From Bacteroidetes bacterium HGW-Bacteroidetes-5 (GTDB lineage: Bacteria; Bacteroidota; Bacteroidia; Bacteroidales; UBA932), in contig PHDC01000001.1 of assembly GCA_002842515.1 (NCBI GenBank), positions 930,001-994,000 on the forward strand: a DNA stretch of 64,000 bases. The letters are read 5' to 3'. Below the pieces are notes generated by a model. That model was not told the DNA's origin. It saw only the letters and a program-made list of their open reading frames with translations, and searched no databases. Below, one piece after another: positions 50,812 to 61,007 of the stretch (position 1 is its first letter; every line of letters starts with the position of its first letter). The position numbers and the translations under genes are program-made.

Positions 50812-50878
50812 TTTTGGTCGGGGAGTGCAAAAGTAGAACAAATTTTGATTTTTACAAAAAAAGATTCTCCTTTTATTC

Positions 50879-50886
50879 TATCTTTG
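50879..50886 (+). promoter_or_regulatory. -7 promoter box of efp
   Basis: TATCTTTG matches TAnnTTTG and lies 21 bases upstream of the efp ATG. Confidence 0.45.
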
Positions 50887-50907
50887 CATCAAATTAAAAA
50901 TAGTTTT

Positions 50908-51477
50908 ATGGCAAACACATCTGATTTTAAAAACGGACTCTGTATTGATTTCAACGGCAAACCTTGTTCTATTATATGGTTTCAACACGTTAAACCCGGT
51001 AAAGGGGGAGCTTTTGTAAAGGTGAAACTGAGGAACCTGGAGAATGGTAAGATTCTTGAAAACACATATAACGCCGGTGAGAAGATAGAGATTATCAATG
51101 TAGAGAGAAGACCATACCAATATCTTTACAAAGATGATATGGGGTTCAATTTTATGCATAACGAAACCTATGAGCAGGTTAGCATCAATCCGGATATGGT
51201 TGACAATGCAGATCTTATGAAAGAGGGACAATATGTGGAGATGATGTTTCTGGCAGATGTGGAGAGAGTTCTCACCTGTGAGCTGCCTCCTTTCGTAGAG
51301 ATGGAGATCACCTATACAGAACCTGCTGTTAAAGGAGATACTGCATCAACAAATGCAATGAAATCTGCGACAACCGAAACCGGTGCAGAGATTATGGTGC
51401 CACTTTTTATAAATCAGGGCGAAAGAATTAAGGTCGACACAAGAACTAGAAGCTACTCAGAGAGATGTAAATCTTAA
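50908..51477 (+). CDS. efp: Translation elongation factor P
   Basis: EF-P relieves ribosome stalling at polyproline. I use the ATG at 50908 (189 residues, normal length); upstream codons in the open frame overlap the tRNA gene. The loop VKPGKGGAFVKVKLRN carries Lys32 at the tip where EF-P is post-translationally modified. The C-terminal domain has GAEIMVPLFINQGERIKVDTRT, core PLFINQGERIKVDTR. No modification gene is in the window. Confidence 0.95.
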   Translation: MANTSDFKNGLCIDFNGKPCSIIWFQHVKPGKGGAFVKVKLRNLENGKILENTYNAGEKIEIINVERRPYQYLYKDDMGFNFMHNETYEQVSINPDMVDNADLMKEGQYVEMMFLADVERVLTCELPPFVEMEITYTEPAVKGDTASTNAMKSATTETGAEIMVPLFINQGERIKVDTRTRSYSERCKS

Positions 51478-51515
51478 CTCTCCGGAAGGCAAAATCCCGG
51501 TTAAATAAACAAAAT

Positions 51516-52961
51516 ATGAGAAATTTCTCAATAATATTACTCTCCACTCTGCTGTTTGCTTGTGGAGAGTCTTTGTCTTATAAGATGCCGGACAGGGGCA
51601 CAATAGAGACAGCAATTGAAAAAGGTGAGTTCACAGAGGCCTCGAAGATGGTGCGGCTCTATCTCGCCTGTGATACTCTAACCCCGAGAGAGAGGTATGA
51701 GATGAGCTTCCTTCTGGAGTGGATGGATAGGGTAAAGGATGATTTTGACCAAACAGACTCATCTGTGATTGCCTATATCAAAAAACACTACCCCCAGGCA
51801 ACAACAGAGCAGATATCTGAGTGGGAGAAGAGAAACGCTCTGGAGAACAAAGTTATTGACGGGCAAAAAAGATACTTCTCTCTTGCAGGAAGAAATCTTT
51901 TTCGGATAGACTCCCTGGCAGAAAAACACTTCCAGTACAAGGAGGGTGAGAAGCCGGACTCTCTCACAAGATTGCTCTCAAAACTAATTCCTCAACTTGT
52001 GAATGAGGCAAAAACCAAAAAAGGGGTCTTTGTTAATCCGGTGAAGATGAAGATTAGGTATACTCTCTCAGTGAAACCAAACGAGGTTCCCGACGGAGAG
52101 AGCGTTAGGGTGTGGATGCCTTACCCGAGAACAGACACAAAATCCCATACAGATATTCAGTTACTATCTACAACTCAACCTTTATATATTATCTCTCCCG
52201 ACAGTTATGCCCATAAAAGCATCTATATGGAGGGTGTGGCTGTAAAAGATGAGCCTCTAAAATTTGGGTTCGAACTTATCTACACTTCATTTGCACAGGT
52301 TCATCTATTTGGAGCCGAAGATATTAAGGATTATGACATCTCCGGTGAGATCTATAAAGAGTACACCGGTGAGAGTGGGCAACACATACGCTTTAGCGAC
52401 AATATCCGTTCTGCCGTAAAAGAGGCAATTGGCGAAGAGAGCAATCCATATCTAAAGGCAAGGAAGATATATGAGTGGATAGACAGTAATTTCCCGTGGG
52501 CAAGTGCAAGAGAGTACTCTACCATTGAGAACATTCCGGAATATGTGCTTAAAAACCGACACGGAGATTGCGGCCAGGTATCGCTCCTTTTCATAACTAT
52601 GGCTCGTTGTGCAGGAGTTCCTGCCAAGTGGCAATCCGGATGGATGATGCACCCCGGGAACATTAATCTTCACGACTGGGCAGAGGTGTGGTTCGAAGGA
52701 GTGGGCTGGGTTCCCGTAGACCAATCCTTTGGCAGGGTAAAAAGCTCAAAGGGAGATGACAGTGCATTCTACTTCTTTACCAAAGGGCTCGACCCATACC
52801 GGCTTATTGTAAATGACAATATCAGCGGAGAGTTTTTCCCTGCAAAAATATATCCTCGCAGCGAAACTGTAGATTTCCAAAGAGGAGAGGTTGAGTGGAG
52901 GGGAGAGAATCTCTATTTCGGCCGTTGGCGCTACAAAATGGAGGTAGAGTATATAAAATAG
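51516..52961 (+). CDS. Transglutaminase-like domain lipoprotein
   Basis: The 481-residue product has a lipoprotein signal ending at the Cys of LLFACGES. It then has an N-terminal helical part, a beta-rich segment (MKIRYTLSVKPNEVPDGESVRVWMPYP, core PNEVPDGESVRVWMPYP) and a transglutaminase-like core. The catalytic triad appears as Cys352 (RHGDCGQVS), His386 (LHDWAEVWF) and Asp402 (VPVDQSFG). Bacterial members are mostly cysteine peptidases or amidases acting in the periplasm and not cross-linking enzymes. The target is unknown. It is separate from efp (38 bases). Confidence 0.85.
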   Translation: MRNFSIILLSTLLFACGESLSYKMPDRGTIETAIEKGEFTEASKMVRLYLACDTLTPRERYEMSFLLEWMDRVKDDFDQTDSSVIAYIKKHYPQATTEQISEWEKRNALENKVIDGQKRYFSLAGRNLFRIDSLAEKHFQYKEGEKPDSLTRLLSKLIPQLVNEAKTKKGVFVNPVKMKIRYTLSVKPNEVPDGESVRVWMPYPRTDTKSHTDIQLLSTTQPLYIISPDSYAHKSIYMEGVAVKDEPLKFGFELIYTSFAQVHLFGAEDIKDYDISGEIYKEYTGESGQHIRFSDNIRSAVKEAIGEESNPYLKARKIYEWIDSNFPWASAREYSTIENIPEYVLKNRHGDCGQVSLLFITMARCAGVPAKWQSGWMMHPGNINLHDWAEVWFEGVGWVPVDQSFGRVKSSKGDDSAFYFFTKGLDPYRLIVNDNISGEFFPAKIYPRSETVDFQRGEVEWRGENLYFGRWRYKMEVEYIK

Positions 52962-52965
52962 ACTC

Positions 52966-53601
52966 TTACAAAATTCTTATAATTGTAAGACCGTCGCGAA
53001 GGGGCAGAATATAGCTCTCTACGCGGCGGTCTTCCCTTATCATCTTATTGAATCTCACAATCTCCTGAGTTTGGGCATCTTTCGGGAGAGGCTCCATCAC
53101 CACCTTTTCGTACCACAGAACATTATCTGCCAGGATATATCCTCCAGGCCTTACCATATTAAATATCAGCTCATAATATCTACAATACTCCCTTTTGTTC
53201 CCATCAATATAGGCAAGGTCGTAGGTATAGTTGGAGAATTTCGGAAGCGTTTCGAGTGCATTCCCGAAATGGAGTGATATTTTATCTGAGACTCCTGCCC
53301 TCTCAAAGCCCTCCCGGATTAGAGGTTCAAGAAGATCGTTCTTCTCAAAGGCATCCAGATGTCCGGTTTTGCTAAGCCCTCTGGCAAGACAAATTGCCGA
53401 GTATCCTGTAAATGTTCCTATCTCCAGAATCCTCTGAGCATTTATCATTTGAGCAAATGTTGTGAGTAAGCGTCCCAAAGTTGGCCCAGATAACATCCTC
53501 CCGTGATTTGTACGAATGTTTGTCTCGTGTTCGAGCCAATCCAGCACAGGATCTGCCGGATTTATGTTCTGAAGAACATATTGGTCTATTAAAGAGTTCA
53601 T
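52966..53601 (-). CDS. Class I SAM-dependent O-methyltransferase
   Basis: The 211-residue protein matches the caffeoyl-CoA/catechol O-methyltransferase group: LGRLLTTFAQMINAQRILEIGTFTGYSAICLARGL (SAM motif I as EIGTFTGYSA), YDLAYIDGNKREY (metal and catalytic Asp region), GGYILADNVLWYEKV and a C-terminal LPLRDGLTI. It probably needs a divalent metal. The natural substrate is unknown. It ends five bases from the convergent transglutaminase-like gene and follows the M16 peptidase gene on the same strand. Confidence 0.9.
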   Translation of the reverse strand: MNSLIDQYVLQNINPADPVLDWLEHETNIRTNHGRMLSGPTLGRLLTTFAQMINAQRILEIGTFTGYSAICLARGLSKTGHLDAFEKNDLLEPLIREGFERAGVSDKISLHFGNALETLPKFSNYTYDLAYIDGNKREYCRYYELIFNMVRPGGYILADNVLWYEKVVMEPLPKDAQTQEIVRFNKMIREDRRVESYILPLRDGLTIIRIL

Positions 53602-53631
53602 AACTGGAAAAACTGTTTTAACGCCGGAATA

Positions 53632-54876
53632 TCAGCTGTATATTAGGGTAAAAAATCGCTCTCTATCCATTATCTCATTTGCTATTCTGTGCAGGTTAGT
53701 AGAATCAATTGCAGATATCTTCTCTCTTATAACCTCTATCGGTTCTACTTTCCCATAAAAAAGGAGAGATTTCCCCATAGAGAGACACTGAGACTCAGCA
53801 TTATCGGTGGAGATCGCAAGTTGTCCCAGAAGTTGCTTCTTCGCCGCCTTAAGTGAGATTGCACTAAACTCTCTCTCCTTGATAATATCCAGCTCTTTGT
53901 AAATAATATTAAGACATTTATCTACACTGCTCTTGTCTGTTCCAAAGTAGATAGTAAAGAGCCCTGTATCTGTATATGGAGTATAGGAGGCATCAACTGT
54001 ATATGCAAGAGCGTGTTTCTCACGCAGAGATTGATTTAGTTTTGAATTTAGAGCCGGACCTCCCAGAATATTTGTAAGCAGGGCAAGCGGGAGTTTGTTT
54101 TCATTGTAGAGAGAGTAGGCGCTGCTCCCCATCACGCAATGTGCCTGATGTGTCTTCTTTGGCAATCTTATTACACTCTCCCCTTTTGAAACAATCCGGC
54201 AACTTAAATCGGCTAACCCTTCTTTAGAATAAAGTGTATTACCGTTACTCTCCATCTTTCCGAAGTAGCGGCTAACCATTGCTGCCCCCCTCTCGGGAGA
54301 TATATCTGCAACAATCGCAAAGCTCATATTTGATGGCTGATAGTACTTCCCGGTAAACTCACGGATATTGTTGACCTCTATCTGCTTTACACTTTTAGGT
54401 TTGCCCAGAATAGGCATTGAAAGGGGGTGTCCATTAAAGAGATGTTCGTCAAAGTCGTCAAAAATCTGCTCCGATGGAGTATCCTTGTAGGAAGATATCT
54501 CATCCAGCACAATGTCCCTCTCTTTGAGCAGCTCTTTTTGAGGGTAGGTAGAGTTGAATGCAAGATCTGCAAGAAGCTCCACAGCTTTTGAGATGTCCTC
54601 CCGAAGTACTGTTGCGTGAATTACAGTCTCCTCTTTGGTGGTATATGCATTTAGCTCGCCGCCAAGGCTCTCCAGATAGTTGTTAATTCGTCTGGCCCCG
54701 CGTGTAGTTGTACCTTTGAAAAGCATATGTTCTGTAAGATGAGCAACCCCGTTAATAGAGGGATCTTCGTCTCTTGTACCAACTTTTATTGTAAGGGCAC
54801 AATATGCAACGGGAGATGTAATCCGGCGAAAAACAAAACCAATACCGGAATCTAGTTGGGTAATATTAATGCTCAT
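53632..54876 (-). CDS. M16-family zinc metallopeptidase
   Basis: The 414-residue protein has the inverted zinc motif HLTEH (His46, Glu49, His50) in GVAHLTEHMLFKGT and the downstream Glu region LKERDIVLDEISSY. The usual R/Y region of the C-terminal half is LREKHALAYTVDASYTPYTDTG, core HALAYTVDASY. The length matches the PqqL/mitochondrial-processing-like single-unit family. No signal peptide is visible, so cytoplasmic. It starts three bases after the unrecognised secreted protein gene and precedes the O-methyltransferase by 30 bases. Confidence 0.9.
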   Translation of the reverse strand: MSINITQLDSGIGFVFRRITSPVAYCALTIKVGTRDEDPSINGVAHLTEHMLFKGTTTRGARRINNYLESLGGELNAYTTKEETVIHATVLREDISKAVELLADLAFNSTYPQKELLKERDIVLDEISSYKDTPSEQIFDDFDEHLFNGHPLSMPILGKPKSVKQIEVNNIREFTGKYYQPSNMSFAIVADISPERGAAMVSRYFGKMESNGNTLYSKEGLADLSCRIVSKGESVIRLPKKTHQAHCVMGSSAYSLYNENKLPLALLTNILGGPALNSKLNQSLREKHALAYTVDASYTPYTDTGLFTIYFGTDKSSVDKCLNIIYKELDIIKEREFSAISLKAAKKQLLGQLAISTDNAESQCLSMGKSLLFYGKVEPIEVIREKISAIDSTNLHRIANEIMDRERFFTLIYS

Positions 54877-54879
54877 CTG

Positions 54880-55731
54880 TTAAAACTGATATGGAGCTGT
54901 TATCTTTCTTATATCCTCGGCAGAGAATCCTGCGGGAGATCTTTTCGATATCTTTTGCCTTCTCAAAAATAGCAGCTGATGGGAATCTGTGGTTATGATC
55001 ATTTTGTAGCAGTAAGATCCCGGAGTACCCCCTTTGGGTATTACCACTACGGCTACGGCACTATTCTCTTTATTGTCGGTTACAGCATCCTCAATATCAT
55101 CTGCGGATACCAGCTTTGCATCCCCTTTAAAAAGCTTGACAAACTCTTCATCTGCAATCTCGTAACCAAGCTGATCTTTAGAGAAGAGAACAGTTTTACC
55201 CTTTAGCATTGAGACTCTGTCCGAGTAAATTAAACTCCCTTTGAAAGCCAATAAAACACTCTCCTGGATTCTATATATATGATCCTGAATAATATCAACA
55301 TAGGCAGGTATCAGAAAGAGGTTACCCCCGTCAAGATCTTCACTCTGTTGTATTGGCAAATTTATAATGTTGTGACTGCTGTAGAGCCCTCTCTTAACCT
55401 CCGCCCCACCCTTTATTAGGGTCAGATACTCGATTTTGGGCTCCAGATCTTTTTTGTACATCCCGTCTACCCGCATTAGGAAAAAGTAGTTTGTATCCTG
55501 CTTGATCTTTTGGTACTCTGCATAATCACAAAATTCAAACGGGGAGATTCTCCACGATTTATTTACTGCATCCCTGAGCATAAGATCTGCCAGGGAGGTA
55601 GAGGGGATAACAACTTTTGTAGTTTTTTTTCCGTAGTTGTTAAATGTGTTGCGGGTCTGGGTGATAGGATTCTGGCTGAAGCTCCCGGTAAAAACAAAAA
55701 GAGAGGCTGCCAATATTATAAAATGTCTCAT
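54880..55731 (-). CDS. Secreted protein of unknown function
   Basis: The 283-residue product has a signal peptide (1-19, ending GSFSQ). The mature protein is mixed alpha/beta with RISPFEFCDYAEYQKIK, YFFLMRVDGMYKKDLEPKIEYL and a C-terminal TDSHQLLFLRRQKISKRSPAGF. Homologues of this shape are probably confined to Bacteroidales (inference); I do not recognise a domain. It is divergent from dnaX and three bases from the M16 peptidase gene, so the two are likely cotranscribed. Confidence 0.65.
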   Translation of the reverse strand: MRHFIILAASLFVFTGSFSQNPITQTRNTFNNYGKKTTKVVIPSTSLADLMLRDAVNKSWRISPFEFCDYAEYQKIKQDTNYFFLMRVDGMYKKDLEPKIEYLTLIKGGAEVKRGLYSSHNIINLPIQQSEDLDGGNLFLIPAYVDIIQDHIYRIQESVLLAFKGSLIYSDRVSMLKGKTVLFSKDQLGYEIADEEFVKLFKGDAKLVSADDIEDAVTDNKENSAVAVVVIPKGGTPGSYCYKMIITTDSHQLLFLRRQKISKRSPAGFSAEDIRKITAPYQF

Positions 55732-55752
55732 ATCTCACTTCTTTATCAGGTG

Positions 55753-55780
55753 CAAAATTAGATAAAAATTTGTACTTTTG
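55753..55780. promoter_or_regulatory. Divergent -7 boxes for dnaX and the secreted-protein gene
   Basis: TACTTTTG (55773-55780, plus) lies six bases before the dnaX ATG. TAATTTTG (55753-55760, minus) faces the secreted-protein gene 21 bases away. Both fit TAnnTTTG. Confidence 0.35.
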
Positions 55781-55786
55781 CCCGGT

Positions 55787-57562
55787 ATGGAAAGATTTAT
55801 TGTTTCTGCCAGAAAATACCGTCCCGATAGCTTTGAAAGCCTTATCGGACAAGAAAATATTGCGACAACCCTAAAGAATTCGATAACCCGCAAACAACTT
55901 GCACACGCCTATCTTTTTTGCGGTCCGAGGGGGGTTGGAAAGACCTCTACTGCCAGAATCTTCGCAAAGACCATTAACTGCCTCAATCCGGGGGAGAGTA
56001 TGGATCCCTGCGGAGAGTGTGAGTCCTGTCTCTCTTTTGCCGAGGGTCGCTCCTACTCGATTCACGAGCTTGATGCCGCCTCAAATAACTCCGTAGATGA
56101 CATAAGACAGTTAAATGAACTTGTACGAATACCTCCGCAGATAGGTAAGTATAGCGTATATATTATAGATGAGGTGCATATGCTCTCATCATCTGCATTT
56201 AACGCTTTCCTTAAGACTCTTGAAGAGCCGCCCGCACACGCAATTTTTATACTTGCCACTACCGAGAAGCACAAGATTTTACCTACGATTCTCTCCAGGT
56301 GTCAAACTTATGACTTTAACAGGATCTCCGTTGAGGATATAGTGAAAAACCTAAAAGTTATAGCCGTTAAAGAGGGTGTAGAGATTGAACTTGAGGCACT
56401 ACACATTATAGCTCAAAAGGCAGACGGGGCGATGAGGGATGCTCTCACAATTTTTGATCAGGCAGTAGCTTTCTGTGGCAGGACTATCTCATACGATAAA
56501 GTCATCTCCTCTCTGAATGTACTGGATTATGACTACTATATCAGGCTCACAAATTTCTTTCTTGAGGGGAAACATAGTGACGCGCTTTTGATTTTTGACG
56601 AGATTCTATCTAAAGGGTTCAACTCTCTTCACTTTATTGGAGGGCTGAGCGTCCACTTCCGGGATCTTTTAATTTGCAAGGATAAGAGCACAATGCAACT
56701 TCTTGACCTTGCCCCATCATTTATACAAAAATACAGAGAGCAATCTGAGTCCTGCTCCCTTGCCTTCCTGTACGATGCTCTCGGAATCACATCTGCGTGT
56801 GAAGCGGGCTACAAAAGCAGCGGGCACCAAAGGCTTCATATAGAGATTGCGCTTATTCGTCTCTGCCGCATCAACTCCCCAGCCTGGGTGGGTGAGAGTG
56901 CTCCGCCAAAAGCTGCAGAGCCGGCAAAGAAAATTGAAAGAGAACCTATAAAAGATCTATCCGTTCAAACCGAGGTACAGGCTCCACAAGAGAGCTCCGC
57001 AGAAAACACTCCTGAGGTAATAGCAAAGCCTGTTTCGGAGCCCTCCGCTCCCCAAAAAGAGAAATCGCTTGCAGAGCAGGCCCCTTCACCAAAAGAGGGC
57101 AGCGCTGTCTCAATCTCAATAAAAGATCTTATCAAGAGTGCCGGGAACAGCACCAAAGCTGCATCTGCAGTGAGGAAAGGTGAGGTTGGTACAGATGTTT
57201 TAGATGTCGAAAAACTTACTGATGTTTGGAAAAAGATGGCAGAGTCCGAGAGTCATATGCCAAGATTGTCAACTGCAATCAACCAGACAAAACCTATATT
57301 CCGGGAGGATAATACAATTATCTTTCCTGTGAAAAATGAACTTCAAAAAAACTGGATAGAGCAGAACTGTAAAGCACGGCTTTTGGAGTTTTTAAAGGTA
57401 AATCTCAATAACAGAGAGTTAAAATTGGATCTTGAGGTAACTGCAGATGATGACCCCCAAGAGAAAAAGATGTATATGCCTGAGGAGAAGGCAAAGTTTT
57501 TGATGGATAGTTACCCGGAGGTTAAAGAGATGCAAAATGATCTCAAGTTGGAATTAAAGTAG
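55787..57562 (+). CDS. dnaX: DNA polymerase III subunits gamma and tau
   Basis: The 591-residue clamp-loader ATPase is started at the ATG at 55787; the TTG three codons earlier overlaps the promoter box. Motifs: [17 protein letters not shown], Walker [18 protein letters not shown], four zinc cysteines ([17 protein letters not shown]), Walker [12 protein letters not shown] and sensor [11 protein letters not shown]. After about residue 370 comes a Pro/Glu/Ala-rich linker and then a tau-like C-terminal domain. It is followed after four bases by lptB. Confidence 0.95.
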   Translation: MERFIVSARKYRPDSFESLIGQENIATTLKNSITRKQLAHAYLFCGPRGVGKTSTARIFAKTINCLNPGESMDPCGECESCLSFAEGRSYSIHELDAASNNSVDDIRQLNELVRIPPQIGKYSVYIIDEVHMLSSSAFNAFLKTLEEPPAHAIFILATTEKHKILPTILSRCQTYDFNRISVEDIVKNLKVIAVKEGVEIELEALHIIAQKADGAMRDALTIFDQAVAFCGRTISYDKVISSLNVLDYDYYIRLTNFFLEGKHSDALLIFDEILSKGFNSLHFIGGLSVHFRDLLICKDKSTMQLLDLAPSFIQKYREQSESCSLAFLYDALGITSACEAGYKSSGHQRLHIEIALIRLCRINSPAWVGESAPPKAAEPAKKIEREPIKDLSVQTEVQAPQESSAENTPEVIAKPVSEPSAPQKEKSLAEQAPSPKEGSAVSISIKDLIKSAGNSTKAASAVRKGEVGTDVLDVEKLTDVWKKMAESESHMPRLSTAINQTKPIFREDNTIIFPVKNELQKNWIEQNCKARLLEFLKVNLNNRELKLDLEVTADDDPQEKKMYMPEEKAKFLMDSYPEVKEMQNDLKLELK

Positions 57563-57566
57563 TATT

Positions 57567-58433
57567 ATGCGTTTACATTGCAGTAATCTGGTAAAGAAGT
57601 ACGGTGCCCGCACTGTTGTTAAAAATGTCTCCATTGAGGTGGAGCAGGGAGAGATTGTAGGTCTGCTCGGGCCAAACGGTGCCGGAAAGACAACCAGCTT
57701 CTATATGATAACCGGGCTTATAAAGCCTAACTCAGGGAGAATTTTTCTTGATAACGAAGAGATCACTAACCTTCCAATGTATAAACGAGCACAGATGGGT
57801 CTTGGCTATCTAGCCCAGGAGGCATCGGTTTTTCGCAAGATGAGTGTAGAGGACAACATTATGGCAGTAATGGAGTTCTCACCTCTTACCAGGAGCCAGA
57901 GAGATGAGAGGTTGGAGATGCTTATGGATGAGTTCGGTCTGCATAAGGTGAGAAAAAACCTTGGAGTTCAACTATCGGGAGGAGAGAGAAGACGATGCGA
58001 AATAGCCCGCGCTCTTGCAATAGACCCCAAGTTTATCCTTTTGGACGAGCCGTTTGCCGGAGTGGATCCAATTGCAGTGGAGGATATCCAGCACATTATA
58101 GCCAAACTCAAGACAAAAAATATCGGAATCATTATAACCGACCATAATGTTCACGAAACTCTTGCTATTACAGACAGGGCGTATCTTCTTTACGAAGGGA
58201 GCATTCTTGAGAGTGGCTCAGCAGAGACTCTTGCAAATAACCCTGAGGTTAGAAGGAAATACCTGGGTCAGAATTTTGAACTTAGGAAGGCGGTACTAAA
58301 GGATAGAAAAAGCAATGCCGGCACCGAAACTTCACCTGTAGTCCCTCTTAAAGGGAGCTCTATAAGCGGTGAATCCGATGCCGACATGATTAGCTATGGC
58401 GACAAAGCCAGCGATCTGGAGAGAGGAGCTTAG
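57567..58433 (+). CDS. lptB: LPS export ABC transporter ATP-binding protein
   Basis: LptB powers extraction of lipopolysaccharide from the inner membrane with LptFG. The 288-residue protein has Walker [10 protein letters not shown] (about 36-44), signature [16 protein letters not shown], Walker [14 protein letters not shown] and the H-loop ITDHNV. The [19 protein letters not shown]-loop is typical for LptB. A C-terminal tail of about 45 residues beyond the usual end ([13 protein letters not shown] onward) is polar and probably disordered. It overlaps the convergent LTxxQ protein gene by four bases. Confidence 0.92.
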   Translation: MRLHCSNLVKKYGARTVVKNVSIEVEQGEIVGLLGPNGAGKTTSFYMITGLIKPNSGRIFLDNEEITNLPMYKRAQMGLGYLAQEASVFRKMSVEDNIMAVMEFSPLTRSQRDERLEMLMDEFGLHKVRKNLGVQLSGGERRRCEIARALAIDPKFILLDEPFAGVDPIAVEDIQHIIAKLKTKNIGIIITDHNVHETLAITDRAYLLYEGSILESGSAETLANNPEVRRKYLGQNFELRKAVLKDRKSNAGTETSPVVPLKGSSISGESDADMISYGDKASDLERGA

Positions 58434-59002
58434 TTATTAACCGGAGCTTCTGCTTTTCTCTCAATTCTCATAATCTTAACCTCTTTTCCCGGCTCTCCCT
58501 CTTTCCACTGGAAGTTCATAGCTCCCGGTCTTAAACCTCTTTGCATAGCGCCTCTTTGCATAGCCACTCCTTGAGGAGTACCTCTTCTTCCAATCATTGG
58601 GCGTTTTGCGTGAGCACCTCTTTTATCAAACATAAGCCTCTGCTCATCTGTTAGAAGTGAACGAATCTTTGCAGTGTTGGCAGCTTTTGCTTTCATCATC
58701 TTATTTTGTAAAGATGTAATCTCGTCAATTTTTGAGTTTATCGCCTTCATATCGGGCTTATCTACCTGCTGCAGAGTTTTTAGCTGAGCTTTTTTCTCGC
58801 CGAGTTGGTTCTGTACCTGTACCATCTCCTTCTCAAGTTCGAATCTTAGAGCTTTGATGGACTCTCTCTGCTCCTGTGTGAACTTTGGCTCAAGGTTTGC
58901 AGGGTTTGCGCCCATAAATCCTCTATTCTGTACCTGGTGGTTTTGAGCTGTGAGAGAAAGTACTGAAATAGCCATAATTAGTGTGATGTAAAATTTTTTC
59001 AT
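58430..59002 (-). CDS. LTxxQ-motif (Spy/CpxP-like) periplasmic protein
   Basis: The 190-residue product has a signal peptide (about 1-19, ending LTAQ) and a helical body with two LTxxQ-like segments ([34 protein letters not shown]) separated by a coiled-coil hairpin (about 60-105), as in Spy/CpxP periplasmic chaperones. The C-terminal region is basic and Met/Gly/Arg-rich ([16 protein letters not shown]). A role in envelope-stress or metal response is possible from family knowledge only. Confidence 0.75.
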   Translation of the reverse strand: MKKFYITLIMAISVLSLTAQNHQVQNRGFMGANPANLEPKFTQEQRESIKALRFELEKEMVQVQNQLGEKKAQLKTLQQVDKPDMKAINSKIDEITSLQNKMMKAKAANTAKIRSLLTDEQRLMFDKRGAHAKRPMIGRRGTPQGVAMQRGAMQRGLRPGAMNFQWKEGEPGKEVKIMRIERKAEAPVNN

Positions 59003-59081
59003 CTCTTCATTTTTTAATTTGTTTATCTGACAGTAAGACTAACAATAGACGAAAAGGTTTAATAAATCGGGAAAGTATTTA

Positions 59082-59089
59082 TAACTTTG
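59082..59089 (+). promoter_or_regulatory. -7 promoter box of the methylmalonyl-CoA mutase operon
   Basis: TAACTTTG matches TAnnTTTG, 40 bases upstream of the mutA ATG. No clear -33 TTG. Confidence 0.4.
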
Positions 59090-59129
59090 CGCAATTATTT
59101 TGATTATATTCAACAAATAAACAATAGAT

Positions 59130-60992
59130 ATGGCAGAAAAATTATTTTCTGAGTTTCCGCCTGTTTCCACTCAACAATGGGAAGAGGTTATAAACAAAGA
59201 CCTAAAGGGAGCCGATTACGAAAAGAGGCTCATCTGGAAAACAATGGAGGGAATATCAGTTCGTCCCTACTATCGCAGCGAAGATCTTGAACAGCTAAAC
59301 CATCTGCAGAGTACCCCTGCCTCCTTCCCTTTTGTTAGGGGGACTAAGGATACCAATCACTGGATGGTTCGTCAGGGTTATTGCGCCTGGGAGAGCTTTA
59401 CAAAGGCCAATGAACAGGCGGTTGATGCCCTAAAGAAAGGGGTAGATTCAGTCGCTTTTTGCATTGACGGTAAAAGGGGAATCACTCAGGAGAAGATGGC
59501 TATACTTCTAAAGGGTATAGATCTCTCTAAAACTGAGGTGAACTTTGAGGGGTGTTCGTGTGCCACACCCGAGATTATCTCCTCTTTCCTAAAAGTAGCC
59601 TACACAAACGGAGTAAACAACAGTGAAATAAGGGGTTCATTCGATTTTGACCCTCTAAAAACACTTACCACAACAGGGAATTTCTGCTGTGCAGATTATA
59701 TAAACACGCTAAAAAGTTGTTTAAACTTAGTTAAGGATTACCCCGGTATTCGTGTGGTTGGGGTTGAGGGGTATGCATTCAATGATGCCGGAGCAACCAT
59801 TGTTCAGGAGCTGGGTTTTGCCCTCTCTATGGGAAGCGAGTATATGAATATGTTAATGGAGATGGGATTCTCTGCAGATGAAGCTGCAGCCCGAATCAAA
59901 TTTACATTTGCCATAAGTCCAAACTACTTTATGGAGATCGCCAAATTCCGTGCAGCCAGAATGCTTTGGGCAAATATCACCAAAGAGTACGGAGCAATAA
60001 AGGAGTCTTCACAAAAAATCAATATCCACGCTGTAACAAGTAAGTGGAATATGACCGTTTACGACCCTCACGTAAATCTTCTCCGCGGAACTACCGAAGC
60101 GATGAGTGCCGCCCTTGGTGGGGTAGACTCACTGGAGGTTCTCCCGTTTGACTATACATTCCGTGAACCATCTGAATTCAGCAACAGAATTGCAAAAAAC
60201 ACTCAGATAATTCTTAAGGAGGAGGCCTATTTTGACAAAATTGTAGATGCCGGAGCCGGTTCATATTATATTGAGAGCCTGACTGCATCAATTGCAGATA
60301 GCGCCTGGAGTCTGTTTAAATCTTGTGAAGAGCTGGGTGGATACATCAATTCACTAAAAGAGGGTTATATCCAGTCTGAAATCAAGAGCACATCTTCAAA
60401 GAGAGATCTCAATATTGCAACCAGAAGAGAGATTCTTCTCGGGACAAACCAGTATCCAAATTTTGGTGAATGTGCAGACAAAGAGGTCACTCTTGATGTT
60501 GTTACCCGCGGAGCCAACTGGGACAAGAGCGTAACTCCTATTATTGATCCTATTGAGAAATACAGGGGTGCTCAGGCATTTGAGGCACTCCGGTTTGCCA
60601 CCAACACCAGCGGCAAAACACCTAAAGCCTTTATGCTCACATTTGGCAATCTCGCTTTTTGCCGCGCCAGAGCACAATTCGCATCCAATTTCTTTGCCGT
60701 TGCAGGGTTTGAGGTTGTAGATAACACCCGATTCAATACAGTTGAGGAGGGGGTTAAAGCTGCACTCGAAGCTAAGGCAGATATTATTGTTGCCTGCTCT
60801 TCGGACGAGGAGTATGCAACTGCTGTATTGGAGATTAAAAATCTCACCAAAGATAGAGCGATCATTGTTGTTGCCGGAGAGCCGGCCTGCAAAGAGGAGC
60901 TTATGGCTGCAGGTGTAACCAATTTTATAAGTGTTAAAAGCAATGTACTTGATACTTTGAAGAAATATCAATCTCTGTTGGGTATTAAATAG
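59130..60992 (+). CDS. mutA: Methylmalonyl-CoA mutase small (beta) subunit
   Basis: The 620-residue subunit has the mutase TIM-barrel fold: WEEVINKDLKGADYEKRLIW at the N-terminus, then MEIAKFRAARMLWANI and NRIAKNTQIILKEEAYFDKIVDAGAGSYYIE, core NTQIILKEEAYFDKIVD. The C-terminal Rossmann part lacks the DxHxxG cobalamin motif, as expected of the non-catalytic subunit. It pairs with MutB, encoded 15 bases downstream. The complex interconverts succinyl-CoA and methylmalonyl-CoA in propionate formation or use. Confidence 0.94.
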   Translation: MAEKLFSEFPPVSTQQWEEVINKDLKGADYEKRLIWKTMEGISVRPYYRSEDLEQLNHLQSTPASFPFVRGTKDTNHWMVRQGYCAWESFTKANEQAVDALKKGVDSVAFCIDGKRGITQEKMAILLKGIDLSKTEVNFEGCSCATPEIISSFLKVAYTNGVNNSEIRGSFDFDPLKTLTTTGNFCCADYINTLKSCLNLVKDYPGIRVVGVEGYAFNDAGATIVQELGFALSMGSEYMNMLMEMGFSADEAAARIKFTFAISPNYFMEIAKFRAARMLWANITKEYGAIKESSQKINIHAVTSKWNMTVYDPHVNLLRGTTEAMSAALGGVDSLEVLPFDYTFREPSEFSNRIAKNTQIILKEEAYFDKIVDAGAGSYYIESLTASIADSAWSLFKSCEELGGYINSLKEGYIQSEIKSTSSKRDLNIATRREILLGTNQYPNFGECADKEVTLDVVTRGANWDKSVTPIIDPIEKYRGAQAFEALRFATNTSGKTPKAFMLTFGNLAFCRARAQFASNFFAVAGFEVVDNTRFNTVEEGVKAALEAKADIIVACSSDEEYATAVLEIKNLTKDRAIIVVAGEPACKEELMAAGVTNFISVKSNVLDTLKKYQSLLGIK

Positions 60993-61007
60993 ATAAAAAA
61001 GAGTAAT

